Source: Streptomyces sp. BK340 (lineage in GTDB: Bacteria; Actinomycetota; Actinomycetes; Streptomycetales; Streptomycetaceae). Taken from it: a stretch of 64,000 nt of DNA. Made by a program: the position numbers and the translations under genes. Below are positions 17,057 to 26,010 of the stretch, piece after piece. The DNA is taken from assembly GCF_007827595.1 (NCBI RefSeq), contig NZ_VISR01000001.1:124001-188000 (forward strand), given 5' to 3'. How positions within the stretch are numbered: the stretch's first letter is position 1; each line of letters opens with the position of its first letter. The notes under the pieces were generated by a model, which worked only from the letters and a program-made list of their open reading frames with translations, made no database searches and was not told the DNA's origin.

Positions 17057-18505
17057 TTAACGCTGCTGCCGCTTCCAGGGCCCCGTGATGGCGAGCATGA
17101 TGCCGGGCTCCTGGATGTTGGCGAACAGGGTGCGGCCGTCGGGCGAGAAGGTGACGCCGGTGAACTCGCTGTACTCGGGCTTCTCCGCGGTGCCGATGTT
17201 CAGGTCGTTGCGGGCGATCGGGTAGGTGCGGCCGCTCTCGGTGGCGCCGAACAGGTGCTGGACACCCTCGCCGTCCTCGGCGATGACCAGTCCGCCGTAC
17301 GGGGAGACGGTGATGTTGTCGGGGCCGTCGAAGTTGCCGTTGTCGGCGGACGGGTCGGGGTTGACGCCGAGGAGGACCTTGAGGGTCAGGGTGCGGCGCT
17401 TCGGGTCGTAGAACCAGACGGCGCCGTCGTGCTGGACGGGGCTCTCGGTGCGGGCGTAGGAGGAGACGATGTAGGTGCCGCCGTCACCCCACCACATGCC
17501 CTCCAGCTTGCGGGCGCGGGTGACCTGGCCCTCGGTGAACTGCTTGCGGACGGAGGTCGTCCGCGCGTCACGGTCCGGGACGTCCACCCAGTCGACGCCG
17601 TAGACGGTGCCGATCTTCGTCGCGCGGGAGAGGTCGTCGATGAACTTGCCGCCGGAGTCGAAGCACTTGAAGGCCTGCAGGACACCGGCGTCGTCGGCGA
17701 GGGTGCGCAGCTTGCCACGGCCGTGGCGGTAGCCCTCCGGCGGGGTCCAGCGGTAGAGCAGGCCGTTGGGGCCGGCCGCGTCCTCGGTGAGGTACAGGTG
17801 GCCGCGCTTGGGGTCGACGACGACGGCCTCGTGGGCGTAGCGGCCGAGCGCCTTGACGGGCTTGGGGTCGCGGTTGGCCCGGCGGTCCTCGGGGTCGACC
17901 TCGAAGACGTAGCCGTGGTCCTTGGTCATGCCGTTCTGGCCGGCCTTGTCCTCGGTCTCCTCGCAGGTCAGCCAGGTGCCCCACGGGGTGTTGCCGCCCG
18001 CGCAGTTGGTGGAGGTGCCGGCGATGCCGACCCACTCGGCGACGTGGTCGCGGCGCACCTCGACCACCGTGCAGCCACCGGAGGCGGCGGGGTCGTAGAC
18101 GAGGCCCTCGGTGAGCGGGACCGGGTACTTCCAGCCGGTGCGCGGGCCCTTCAGCTCGTGGTTGTTGACGAGGAGGGTGGCGCCGCGGGGACCGTCGAAG
18201 GTGGAGGTGCCGTCGTGGTTGGACGGGGTGAACTCGCCCGACTCCAGCCTGGTCCTGCCGCTGTAGGTGATGACCCGGTACGTGAAGCCCTCGGGCAGCG
18301 CGAGGATGCCGTCCGGGTCCGGGATCAGCGGGCCGTAGCCGACGCCGTGGTGTCCGTGCGCCGACTCGCCGTCCACGGTCTCGACGTCGTCCGTGGCGGC
18401 GAGGGCGTTCGGGGCGGTGGCGAGGGCGCCGACGCTGCCCGCCAGTGCGACTCCGGCACCGGTGATCGCGGATTTCCTGGCGAAGTCCCTACGGCTGAGC
18501 GACAT
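17057..18505 (-). CDS. phoX: PhoX-family (DUF839) secreted alkaline phosphatase
   Basis: A 482-aa protein. A Tat signal peptide is evident (SRRDFARK, then a hydrophobic stretch ending in ALA), so export in folded form is expected. The PhoX core contains NNHELKGPRTGW, GGNTPWGTWLTCEET and FDGPDNITVSPYGGL segments that build the calcium/iron site of the beta-propeller. PhoX enzymes release phosphate from organic phosphoesters outside the cell. A PHO box about 72 bp upstream of ATG 18505 fits regulation by PhoP in phosphate starvation. Confidence 0.88.
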   Translation of the reverse strand: MSLSRRDFARKSAITGAGVALAGSVGALATAPNALAATDDVETVDGESAHGHHGVGYGPLIPDPDGILALPEGFTYRVITYSGRTRLESGEFTPSNHDGTSTFDGPRGATLLVNNHELKGPRTGWKYPVPLTEGLVYDPAASGGCTVVEVRRDHVAEWVGIAGTSTNCAGGNTPWGTWLTCEETEDKAGQNGMTKDHGYVFEVDPEDRRANRDPKPVKALGRYAHEAVVVDPKRGHLYLTEDAAGPNGLLYRWTPPEGYRHGRGKLRTLADDAGVLQAFKCFDSGGKFIDDLSRATKIGTVYGVDWVDVPDRDARTTSVRKQFTEGQVTRARKLEGMWWGDGGTYIVSSYARTESPVQHDGAVWFYDPKRRTLTLKVLLGVNPDPSADNGNFDGPDNITVSPYGGLVIAEDGEGVQHLFGATESGRTYPIARNDLNIGTAEKPEYSEFTGVTFSPDGRTLFANIQEPGIMLAITGPWKRQQR

Positions 18506-18576
18506 GGTGTCTCCTGTGACGGTGGGCGTGCCGGGTGGAGGGGGGGCGGCCTCGTTGCGGCGCTCACGCTCCCGCC

Positions 18577-18598
18577 GTCTTTTGAACGGCGGTTGAAC
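18577..18598 (-). promoter_or_regulatory. PHO box (PhoP-binding direct repeats) upstream of phoX
   Basis: On the minus strand, two direct repeats GTTCAACCGCC and GTTCAAAAGAC lie in 11-nt register. This matches the Streptomyces PHO box repeat GTTCACC with 6/7 and 5/7 identities. The position relative to phoX suits a PhoP activator site. Confidence 0.65.
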
Positions 18599-18728
18599 AC
18601 CGGGCTGCTTCAGAGACCCCTGTTCCATGAATCCGTATGCACAGACCCATGGCCCGCCAAAACACCGGTCACGTTCTTCCCCGGTGCCACCAGCCCTTCT
18701 CCGCCGCGACAGCGATCGGCGGGGACGC

Positions 18729-20156
18729 TCAACCCCCTTGTGCCGACCGTGCCTTGAAGGCCGCCTTGCGCGCCTCCTTCGCCACCTTCTTGTCCGGGTG
18801 CAGCCGTCCCATCGCCTCCAGCACGTCGGCGGTGGCGGGGTGCTCCACGCGCCAGGCCGCCGCGAAGAACCCGCTGTGCTGTTCGGCCAGCCCCTCCACC
18901 AGCGCGCGCAGTTCCTCCGAGTTCCCCTCGGCCTGGAGCTGCGCGGCCAGGGTGTCGACGGTCAGCCAGAACACCAGCTCCTGCGAGGGCGCGGGCACGT
19001 CGGAGGCGCCGCGCTCGCTCAGCCACACCCGGGCGAGCCCGCCCAGCTCGGGATCGTCCAGCACCTCCCGCAGCGCGGCCTCGGCCTCCAGGCCGACGAG
19101 GGACAGCGCCTGCTGGCAGCGCAGTCTGCGCAACGGCGCCCCTGCGTCGGCGCCCCGGGCCGCGGCCAGCAACTCCCGTGCCGCGGCGAGCGGTTCCCGT
19201 CCGGCCACCCACTCCTCGGTCTCGGCCTGGGCGGCGGACGGCCCGAAGTGGGCGGTGCCGTCGAGCAGCACGTCGGCGCCCTTGTCGGCGAGTTCACCGA
19301 CCGCGGGCGCCTCGAACCCGGCCTCCAGCAGCCGCGCCCGCAGCCCGTAGGCGCCGAGCGGGGTCAGCCGGACCATGCCGTAGCGGGAGACGTCGGTGTC
19401 GTCCACCGGGGCCGCGGGCTCTTCCTCCCCGTCGGCCATCAGCGTCTCGTCCACCGGCTGGTACTCGACCAGACCGACCGGCTCCAGCAGCCGGAACTGG
19501 TCGTCGAGGCGCATCATCGCGTCGGAGACCTGTTCCAGGACGTCATTGGTGGGCTCGCCCATGTCGCTCGGGACGATCATCGAGGCGGCGAGGGCGGGCA
19601 GCGGCACCGGGGCGCCGCCGGAGCCGTCCTCACTGACGGTCAGCAGGTAGAGGTTGCCGAGGACGCCGTCGAGGAACTCCGCCTCGGCCTCCGGGTCCCA
19701 GTCGAGTGACGAGAAATCGACCTCGCCGCCCTCGTCCATCGCGTCGACCAGACCGTCCAGGTCGGGCACGCTCGCGTCGGCGACGACGGTCTCCAGGGCG
19801 GAGAGCCAGACGGTGAGCACGTCGTGCGGGGAGCCTCCGGTGAGCAGCGCCAGCTCCTCCCCGGCCGCCACGGTCCCGGCTTCCTCGTCGGTGATCTCGA
19901 CCAGTCCGGCGTCCACGGCCACCCGCCAGGCCTCGCTGGCGTACGCGGCGGCGTCGTCCCCGCTCAGCCCGAGCAGCTCGGCGGCGGCCGGAAGCTGTTC
20001 CTCCACCAGCCCGCCGCCGGCGTCCACCCGGGTGTCGGGTCCGGCCCAGCGGGCGAGGCGGGCGGCGCGGGAGAGCAACGGCGTGGACAGCGCGGCGCGC
20101 GCCAGCTCCGCTTCGGGGTGCAGCCGTACGGGCGGCAGGGGGGAGCTGTCTGACAT
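18729..20156 (-). CDS. Conserved hypothetical protein, acidic and helical
   Basis: A 475-aa soluble acidic protein with no signal peptide or membrane segment. It is dominated by Ala/Leu/Glu-rich helices. There is an Asp-rich middle (residues of about 120-165) and a basic C-terminal tail (HPDKKVAKEARKAAFKARSAQGG in part). The helix pairs near the C-terminus, such as GLEAEAALREVLDDPELGGLARVW in part, resemble HEAT-like repeats. AGGAG lies 8-9 nt before ATG 20156. I recognise it as a type widely seen in Streptomyces, but no function can be assigned. Confidence 0.6.
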   Translation of the reverse strand: MSDSSPLPPVRLHPEAELARAALSTPLLSRAARLARWAGPDTRVDAGGGLVEEQLPAAAELLGLSGDDAAAYASEAWRVAVDAGLVEITDEEAGTVAAGEELALLTGGSPHDVLTVWLSALETVVADASVPDLDGLVDAMDEGGEVDFSSLDWDPEAEAEFLDGVLGNLYLLTVSEDGSGGAPVPLPALAASMIVPSDMGEPTNDVLEQVSDAMMRLDDQFRLLEPVGLVEYQPVDETLMADGEEEPAAPVDDTDVSRYGMVRLTPLGAYGLRARLLEAGFEAPAVGELADKGADVLLDGTAHFGPSAAQAETEEWVAGREPLAAARELLAAARGADAGAPLRRLRCQQALSLVGLEAEAALREVLDDPELGGLARVWLSERGASDVPAPSQELVFWLTVDTLAAQLQAEGNSEELRALVEGLAEQHSGFFAAAWRVEHPATADVLEAMGRLHPDKKVAKEARKAAFKARSAQGG

Positions 20157-20422
20157 CGGCTGGTTCTCCTCGGGCCGTGAAATGACTCGGCCGCTCAGCC
20201 TAGACGGATTTCCACCCATGCCGCCCGGTTCATGTCTCCGTCAGATCTCGTACGTGGCCGAAACCTTGACAACTCCCGGGCGCAGGCAGGAGATTGACGC
20301 GCGTAGAAGTTGGGGGGACAACTGTTCACTCTGCTCTACGCGTGTCACGCAGGGCTACATGCCTCGCACGCTTCCGTCACCACCTCGTCCCGGCGCTCAT
20401 GTACGCCCCCGGAGGGATTCCC

Positions 20423-22249
20423 TTGCCGAGCAGGTCTTCCGCGCGCCTCGCCGCGCTCACCGTCGCCGCCGTCTGTTCCGCCGCGTCGGCCGTCGTCCTC
20501 ACCTCGCCCGCGCACGCCGACTCGGTGCGCATCCACGACATCCAGGGCAGCACCCGGATATCGCCGTTCGCGGGCCAGAAGGTCACGGACGTGCCCGGCA
20601 TCGTCACGGCCACGCGCACCTACGGCTCCTCCAGAGGTTTCTGGATCCAGGACCCGACCCCGGACGACAACCCGGCCACCAGTGAGGGCGTGTTCGTCTT
20701 CACCAGCTCCACGCCGAAGGTCGCCGTCGGCGACTCGGTCACGGTGACCGGCACGGTCTCCGAGTACGTCCCGGGCGGTGCCTCCTCGGGCAACCAGTCG
20801 GTGACGGAGATCACCAAGCCGACGGTCACCACCGTCTCCACGGGCAACGCGGTTCCCGCGCCGGTCGTGGTCGACGAGGACTCGGTGCCGGACGTGTACG
20901 CCCCGCAGGGCGACACCGCCGCCGCCGGCTCGATCAACGGCCTGACCCTCGACCCGTCGGCGTACGCCCTGGACTACTACGAGTCCCTCGAGGGCATGAA
21001 CGTCCAGGTCGAGGACACCCGCGTGGTCACCGCGACCGATCCGTACAGCGAGCTGTGGGTCACGGTGAAGCCGTGGGAGCACCACAACCGCCGCGGCGGC
21101 ACGGTCTACGGCTCCTACGCCTCCCAGAACACCGGCCGGCTGCAGATCCAGTCGCTGGGCCCGACCGCCGACTTCCCCAAGGCGAACGTCGGCGACACCC
21201 TGGAGGGCGCCACCACCGGCCCGCTGGACTTCAACCAGTTCGGCGGCTACACCCTGGTCGCGAGCAAGCTCGGCACGCTGGAGAGCGGCGGCCTTGAGCG
21301 CGAGACCACGCAGAAGCAGTCGCACCGCGAGCTGGCGGTGGCGACCTACAACGTCGAGAACCTCGACCCGTCGGACGCCACCTTCGACAAGCACGCCGCC
21401 GCGATCGTGAACAACCTGCAGTCGCCCGACGTCGTGTCCCTGGAGGAGATCCAGGACAACAACGGCGCCAAGGACGACGGCACGGTCGACGCGAGCCAGA
21501 CCGTGAACAAGCTGATCGACGCGATCGTCGCGGCGGGCGGCCCGAAGTACGACTGGCGCTCGATCAACCCGGTCAACGACCAGGACGGCGGCGAGCCCGG
21601 CGGCAACATCCGCCAGGTGTTCCTGTTCAACCCCGAGCGGGTGTCCTTCGTGGACCGCGCGGGCGGCGACTCCACCACCGCCGTCGGCGTCACCAAGGTG
21701 AACGGCAAGGCCCAGCTGACGGCCTCCCCGGGTCGCATCGACCCGGCCAACGCGGCCTGGAACAGCAGCCGCAAGCCGCTGGCCGGCGAGTTCGTCTTCC
21801 GCGGCAAGACCGTGTTCGTGATCGCCAACCACCTCAACTCCAAGGGTGGCGACCAGGGCCTGACCTCGCAGTACCAGCCGCCGGTGCGCAGCTCGGAGAT
21901 CCAGCGCCACGCGCAGGCGACCGAGGTGAACGCGTTCGTCAAGGACATCCTGTCCGTGCAGAAGAACGCGAACGTCATCGCGCTCGGCGACATGAACGAC
22001 TTCGAGTTCTCCGAGACCGCGAAGATCCTCGAGGGTGACGGCGAGCTGTGGTCGGCGATCAAGTCGCTGCCGCGGAGCGAGCGTTACACCTACGACTACC
22101 AGGGCAACCAGCAGGTCCTGGACCAGATCCTGATCAGCCCGTCGATCCGGCGCGGCTGCGACTTCGAGTACGACAGCGTGCACATCAACTCGGAGTTCAA
22201 CGACCAGATCTCCGACCACGACCCGCAGGTGCTGCGGTTCCGCCCGTAA
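20423..22249 (+). CDS. Secreted ExeM/NucH-type endonuclease/exonuclease/phosphatase protein
   Basis: A 608-aa exported protein. A signal peptide ends near SPAHA. An N-terminal OB-like domain (about 35-280) precedes an endonuclease/exonuclease/phosphatase domain. That domain holds YNVENLDPSD (metal Asn), SLEEIQDN (metal Glu), NHLNSKGG, GDMNDF and the terminal SDHDPQV catalytic motif. It should degrade extracellular DNA. TTG 20423 is preferred because GGAGGG lies 6 nt upstream; ATG 20399 is the in-frame alternative. It converges on the SRPBCC gene with only 15 bp between stop codons. Confidence 0.85.
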   Translation: MPSRSSARLAALTVAAVCSAASAVVLTSPAHADSVRIHDIQGSTRISPFAGQKVTDVPGIVTATRTYGSSRGFWIQDPTPDDNPATSEGVFVFTSSTPKVAVGDSVTVTGTVSEYVPGGASSGNQSVTEITKPTVTTVSTGNAVPAPVVVDEDSVPDVYAPQGDTAAAGSINGLTLDPSAYALDYYESLEGMNVQVEDTRVVTATDPYSELWVTVKPWEHHNRRGGTVYGSYASQNTGRLQIQSLGPTADFPKANVGDTLEGATTGPLDFNQFGGYTLVASKLGTLESGGLERETTQKQSHRELAVATYNVENLDPSDATFDKHAAAIVNNLQSPDVVSLEEIQDNNGAKDDGTVDASQTVNKLIDAIVAAGGPKYDWRSINPVNDQDGGEPGGNIRQVFLFNPERVSFVDRAGGDSTTAVGVTKVNGKAQLTASPGRIDPANAAWNSSRKPLAGEFVFRGKTVFVIANHLNSKGGDQGLTSQYQPPVRSSEIQRHAQATEVNAFVKDILSVQKNANVIALGDMNDFEFSETAKILEGDGELWSAIKSLPRSERYTYDYQGNQQVLDQILISPSIRRGCDFEYDSVHINSEFNDQISDHDPQVLRFRP

Positions 22250-22264
22250 CCCGGTCCGGGGGCC

Positions 22265-23002
22265 TCAGGACTGGCCGAACACGCCGTTCAGCCAGTCCTG
22301 CCAGGCGGTCTCGTTCGCCCGGGCGTCGGCGTCCGGCGCGAAGTCGTGGATGCTGATGCCGAGCGGCGCGCCCCAGTGGCCGCGTCCGAAGAAACGGATG
22401 AGGGCGTTGTCGGTGCGCAGCCCGATGAAGTACGGGTTGCGGTAGTCGAGTACGGCGTCCAGGGTCTGCCCGCCGGGCCCCTGGATGCCGACCTTCGTGC
22501 CCGCGGCCGTCTCGTCCGCCAGGCCGAGCGCGTGTCCGACGGCGGCGAGCGCCCGCGGGGACTGCGAGGCCGCGGGCCCCTGCAGCTGGGCGAAGGCGAC
22601 CGGGCGGGGCGCGAAGTGCGTGAGGTACTCGCACAGGGTGTGCAGGTAGAAGTTGGTGTGCTTGCTCGCGCCGTCGTACTGGTTGTTCCAGTCGTCGGTG
22701 AAGATGCCGCTGTGCACGTAGCGCACCCAGGCGCGGCGGCCTTCGTCCCGGGGCTCGATGGTGTAGTCGAGCTGGTTGGCCGACTGGACCGGGAAGCCGA
22801 CGTCCTCACTGCGGTTCGTGTAGTGGTGGGGCGGATCCCAGGCGGTGACGGTGGACCCGAAGGGGCCGCTGCCGCCCACCCGGGGCTCGGGCGGGTCCAT
22901 CGGCCAGAGGTAGCCGCCCGTGCCGGTGGTGATCGCCTCCCACACCTTCTCGGGCGGGACGTCGACCTCGAACTCGCGGACGATCTCGAATTCCTTGGAC
23001 AT
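22265..23002 (-). CDS. SRPBCC-domain (AHSA1-like) protein
   Basis: A 245-aa cytosolic protein. The first about 150 residues form an START/SRPBCC hydrophobic-pocket fold, beginning with the typical FEIVREFEVDVPPEKVWEAIT and with the polar WVRYVHSG strand near residue 90. It lies 17 bp downstream of an ArsR-type regulator on the same strand. ArsR-SRPBCC pairs are a common actinobacterial arrangement, usually auto-regulated. The ligand is unknown. Confidence 0.8.
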   Translation of the reverse strand: MSKEFEIVREFEVDVPPEKVWEAITTGTGGYLWPMDPPEPRVGGSGPFGSTVTAWDPPHHYTNRSEDVGFPVQSANQLDYTIEPRDEGRRAWVRYVHSGIFTDDWNNQYDGASKHTNFYLHTLCEYLTHFAPRPVAFAQLQGPAASQSPRALAAVGHALGLADETAAGTKVGIQGPGGQTLDAVLDYRNPYFIGLRTDNALIRFFGRGHWGAPLGISIHDFAPDADARANETAWQDWLNGVFGQS

Positions 23003-23019
23003 GGTGGGGCTCCTGCTGC

Positions 23020-23628
23020 TTACCGATCCGGTTCGGGGGTCGGCTGGTCCTTGACCGTGGGGTGGAGGGCGACGACGATCCGGTGGTCGCGGCCGCCCCC
23101 GGCGTCGGGGGCGTCGTACTTGCGGATCAGGGCGCTCACGCCCGCCGTCAGCTCCTGCACGAAGGCCGCGCGGTCGGCGGCGGAGGCGAAGCGGACCTCG
23201 CCGTCCAGGGCGTAGGTCGCCAGCCGTTTGCGGGCCCTTTCGGCGCCGGTGATCAGCGCGCCGACGTCCCGCACCAGGCGGGCGCCGAGCGCCAGCAGCC
23301 AGCGCGCGGAGAGCTGGTCCCGGAAGCGCTCCGGGTCCGGCTGCACGGGGGCGAGCGCGGCGGGCGAGATGACGTACGACGCGGCGGTCGCGCGCATCAG
23401 CCGCTCGGTGACATTGCCCTTGCGGCGCTCCCCGGCCAGCTCGACCAGGCCGTGCCGCTCCAGCGCCTTGAGGTGGTAGTTCACCTTCTGCCGGGGCAGT
23501 CCGACCTTCCCGGCCAGCATCGCCGCCGACGCGGGTCCGGCGGCCAGCTCGGCGAGCAGCCGGGCTCGTATCGGGTCGAGCGATACGGCCGCCGCCTCGG
23601 GGTCCTCGATCACGGTCACGTCCAGCAT
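23020..23628 (-). CDS. ArsR-type winged-helix transcriptional regulator
   Basis: A 202-aa protein. The HTH region reads DPIRARLLAELAAGPASAA then VGLPRQKVNYHLKALERHGLVE, the ArsR/HTH_20 pattern. The rest is a helical C-terminal region with no visible metal-binding cysteine cluster. ATG 23628 is the start. It is followed by the SRPBCC gene, the probable partner. Just upstream on this strand is an AT-rich stretch (AAAACTTTTTTTG on the plus strand at about 23647), likely holding its promoter. Confidence 0.8.
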   Translation of the reverse strand: MLDVTVIEDPEAAAVSLDPIRARLLAELAAGPASAAMLAGKVGLPRQKVNYHLKALERHGLVELAGERRKGNVTERLMRATAASYVISPAALAPVQPDPERFRDQLSARWLLALGARLVRDVGALITGAERARKRLATYALDGEVRFASAADRAAFVQELTAGVSALIRKYDAPDAGGGRDHRIVVALHPTVKDQPTPEPDR

Positions 23629-23726
23629 GGGCCCACCCTCCCACCGAAAACTTTTTTTGTCCAGGTGGGCAGAGTTTTCGGTGAGAGGGTGCACGGAACC
23701 CTCGCGCCGCCGTGGGCGGGGCGCGG

Positions 23727-24017
23727 TCAGTGGTGCCGACGACGCAGCACGCCTGCCGTGGCCAGGGCGGCGGCGCCCGCCGCGCCCGCGATCAGCAGGG
23801 GGCCCGGGTGTGCGGCGGCGCTCGTACGCAACTGGACGGTCATGGCGCCGGCCTTGTCCCTCAGGTCGGCGGCCCGGGTGGACGCCCGGCCCTTCACGTC
23901 GGCCCTGTCCTTCCACTGGGCGACGCTGTGGCCGAGCCGGCTGCGGGTCTGTTCGAACTGGTGCCGCAGCTCGTCGGGGCCCTTGGCGCCCGAGCCGTGC
24001 GGGATGTTGTGCTTCAT
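23727..24017 (-). CDS. DUF3618-type small membrane-associated protein
   Basis: A 96-aa protein. The DUF3618 signature DELRHQFEQTRSRLGHSV and a following Lys/Asp-rich helix are clear. One hydrophobic segment lies near the C-terminus (PLLIAGAAGAAALATAGVL), followed by RRRHH. It is probably anchored in the cytoplasmic membrane with a helical soluble N-terminal part. The function of the family is not established. It stands alone, separated by about 90 bp from the genes on either side. Confidence 0.75.
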   Translation of the reverse strand: MKHNIPHGSGAKGPDELRHQFEQTRSRLGHSVAQWKDRADVKGRASTRAADLRDKAGAMTVQLRTSAAAHPGPLLIAGAAGAAALATAGVLRRRHH

Positions 24018-24104
24018 CGGTGTGCCCTTTCCCTGATCACATCGCCGGCAGGCAGTTCCGCATCCTCTCCCTGCGAAACACCCGAGTACCCCCACCGAAG
24101 ACCG

Positions 24105-24803
24105 TCAGTCGTACTCCGCTCCCCGGGCCCCGCGGTTGCCGAGCCGTGCGAGTTGGGCCTGGAACCAGTCGAGCCGGGCCTGCAACAGGGCTGCCTCCGC
24201 GACGAGTTCGGGCACGCCCAGTTCGCCGTCGGCCGTCAACCCGGTGTCCGGAGCCGCCGTACCGGCACCGCCCGCCAGCACCCGCAGCCCCTCCCCGGCC
24301 AGCCGGGCGAATCCGGCGAGCGAGACGGAGGTGCGCCCCCGTACACAGCCGGCGCACGCGGGGGCGAGACCCCGCCAGCCGGGCCTGCCCCACTCGTCGT
24401 CGGCGGCGAGCGCGACCGCGGTGACACCGCAGGCGCAGGGACCGACGGTCGCCGTGCGCACCCGTTGGCGGGCGTAGCGGAAGCCGCGCTCGAAGCGGAT
24501 GTACGAGCCGAGCACGGAGACTTCCAGCAGGACGGCGGCCCGGTGTTCCGCCGCGCACAGCAGGGCCTCGGCGGCCGCCCGGTCGTGCACGCAGTGGAAG
24601 CCGCAGTCGCACAGCCGCGCGGGTGCGCGGTGTCTGCGCCCATAGACGCAGGAGGCGTCGTCGAGCACGCCGTACGGCAGCGCGCTGCCCAGCGACACGC
24701 CGGTGAACCCGGCCCGGGTGCCGTCCTGGGACAGCACCGGGCGGGCGATCTTGTATCCGGTCGGCGGCTCCGTCGGGCGTTCGGCCGGGAGCCGCAGCCT
24801 CAT
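24105..24803 (-). CDS. Cysteine-rich hypothetical protein, possible zinc-binding
   Basis: A 232-aa protein. Cysteine groups recall zinc-knuckle or treble-clef sites: CDCGFHC around residue 67, PCACG around residue 125 and PACAGC around residue 148. The N-terminal 45 residues are Pro/Arg-rich and the C-terminal 50 form a Leu/Ala helix ending RGARGAEYD. It overlaps the 46-aa gene immediately upstream by 4 bp (ATGA), so the two are translated together. I do not recognise the family and no enzyme motif is visible. Confidence 0.6.
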   Translation of the reverse strand: MRLRLPAERPTEPPTGYKIARPVLSQDGTRAGFTGVSLGSALPYGVLDDASCVYGRRHRAPARLCDCGFHCVHDRAAAEALLCAAEHRAAVLLEVSVLGSYIRFERGFRYARQRVRTATVGPCACGVTAVALAADDEWGRPGWRGLAPACAGCVRGRTSVSLAGFARLAGEGLRVLAGGAGTAAPDTGLTADGELGVPELVAEAALLQARLDWFQAQLARLGNRGARGAEYD

Positions 24804-24940
24804 CGGGCCGCCGGTACCTCTTCGCGGTCCGGCTCGGCCGGTGCGCTGAGGGTGGTCTCCTCGGGGAGCGGGGGCTCCTCCTCGTGGACGAGCGGCCGCT
24901 CTTCGGCGACCCCGGTGGCCAGTGCCTTGCCGAGCTTCAT
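24800..24940 (-). CDS. Small acidic protein coupled to the Cys-rich gene
   Basis: A 46-aa protein starting MKLGKALATG. It is followed by a Glu/Pro-rich stretch (EERPLVHEEEPPLPEETT). GGGAGG lies close before ATG 24940. Its stop overlaps the start of the cysteine-rich protein gene, indicating one operon. No signal peptide is convincing. Function unknown. The short acidic, proline-rich character resembles the CHAT-linked peptide at 8373 only in composition. Confidence 0.55.
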   Translation of the reverse strand: MKLGKALATGVAEERPLVHEEEPPLPEETTLSAPAEPDREEVPAAR

Positions 24941-25113
24941 GGTGCCTCCCATGACCGACATCGATGACCGTCCCGGCCCATGGTGACGCATGGAGGACCG
25001 AATTGCCCATAGGGACTTCGACCGCCCACCTCTCCGATCCATCAGCATTGCTTAGCGATATCTCGTAGGAGAATTAAGTAGAGCTTCACCGTCGCCCCGC
25101 CGAGACTACTCCC

Positions 25114-26010
25114 ATGACGAATCGAGGCCGACCCTTCGGACGCACGCTCTGCGCGATGATCACCCCGTTCACCGAGGCGGGCACGCTCGACGTGGAGGGG
25201 GCGCGGCGGCTGGCCGGCCGGCTGGTGGCCGAGGGCTGCGACGGTCTGGTGCTTAACGGCACCACGGGCGAGTCGCCGACCACCACGGACGCGGAGAAGG
25301 CGGAGCTGATCGCGGCCGTGCGGGAGGCGGCCGGCGACGGCATCTCGCTGGTCGCCGGTGTCGGCACCGCCGACACCCGGCACACGATCGAGCTGGCCCT
25401 GGCCGCCGAGAAGGCGGGCGCGGACGGCGTGCTGGTGGTGACGCCGTACTACAGCAGGCCGCCGCAGGAGGCGCTGGAGGCGCACTTCCGCCAGGTCGCC
25501 GACGCGAGCGGGCTGCCGGTGATGCTCTACGACATCCCGGGCCGCACGGGCACCCGGATCGAGCCGGAGACGATGATCCGTCTCGCGGGGCATCCGCGGA
25601 TCGTGGCGGTCAAGGACTGCTCCTACGACTTCCTCGGCACCCAGATGGTGCTGGCGCAGACGGAGCTGGCGTACTACGCGGGCTGCGACGAGCACGTCCT
25701 CGCGCTGTACGCGGTGGGTGCGGCCGGGTGCGTGAGCACGGTCGCCAACGCCGTGCCCGGCCACATCGCGGCCGTCCTCGACGCGTTCGACGCGGGCGAC
25801 ACGGCCCGCGCGACCGAACTCCAGCTGCGGGCCATGCCGTTGATCGAGGCGATGATGGGCGCGGGCCTGCCCGGCACGGTCACCGCCAAGGCGCTCCTCG
25901 GTGAACTCGGCCTGCCCGCGGGCCCGGTGCGGGCACCGCTGCTGCCCGCCGGCCGGGAGACGGCCGACGGGCTGCTGGCACGGTACGAGGAACTGGTCAG
26001 CGGGTCGTGA
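25114..26010 (+). CDS. dapA: 4-hydroxy-tetrahydrodipicolinate synthase
   Basis: A 298-aa class I aldolase-fold enzyme that condenses pyruvate with aspartate semialdehyde in the lysine/diaminopimelate pathway. NGTTGESPTT (substrate loop), the YDIPGRTG tyrosine segment and the Schiff-base lysine in VAVKDCS (about Lys166) are present. No ribosome site precedes ATG 25114, so the message may be leaderless. dapD lies 3 kb away, supporting a real biosynthetic role, although some Streptomyces DapA paralogues act on other keto acids. The 3' end overlaps the convergent beta-propeller gene by 14 bp. Confidence 0.85.
   Translation: MTNRGRPFGRTLCAMITPFTEAGTLDVEGARRLAGRLVAEGCDGLVLNGTTGESPTTTDAEKAELIAAVREAAGDGISLVAGVGTADTRHTIELALAAEKAGADGVLVVTPYYSRPPQEALEAHFRQVADASGLPVMLYDIPGRTGTRIEPETMIRLAGHPRIVAVKDCSYDFLGTQMVLAQTELAYYAGCDEHVLALYAVGAAGCVSTVANAVPGHIAAVLDAFDAGDTARATELQLRAMPLIEAMMGAGLPGTVTAKALLGELGLPAGPVRAPLLPAGRETADGLLARYEELVSGS

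Noticed and set aside
20226..20247. Possible PHO box upstream of the secreted nuclease gene
   Set aside because: GTTCATG then CGTCAGA in 11-nt register matches the consensus poorly in the second repeat (3/7), unlike the clear box before phoX.
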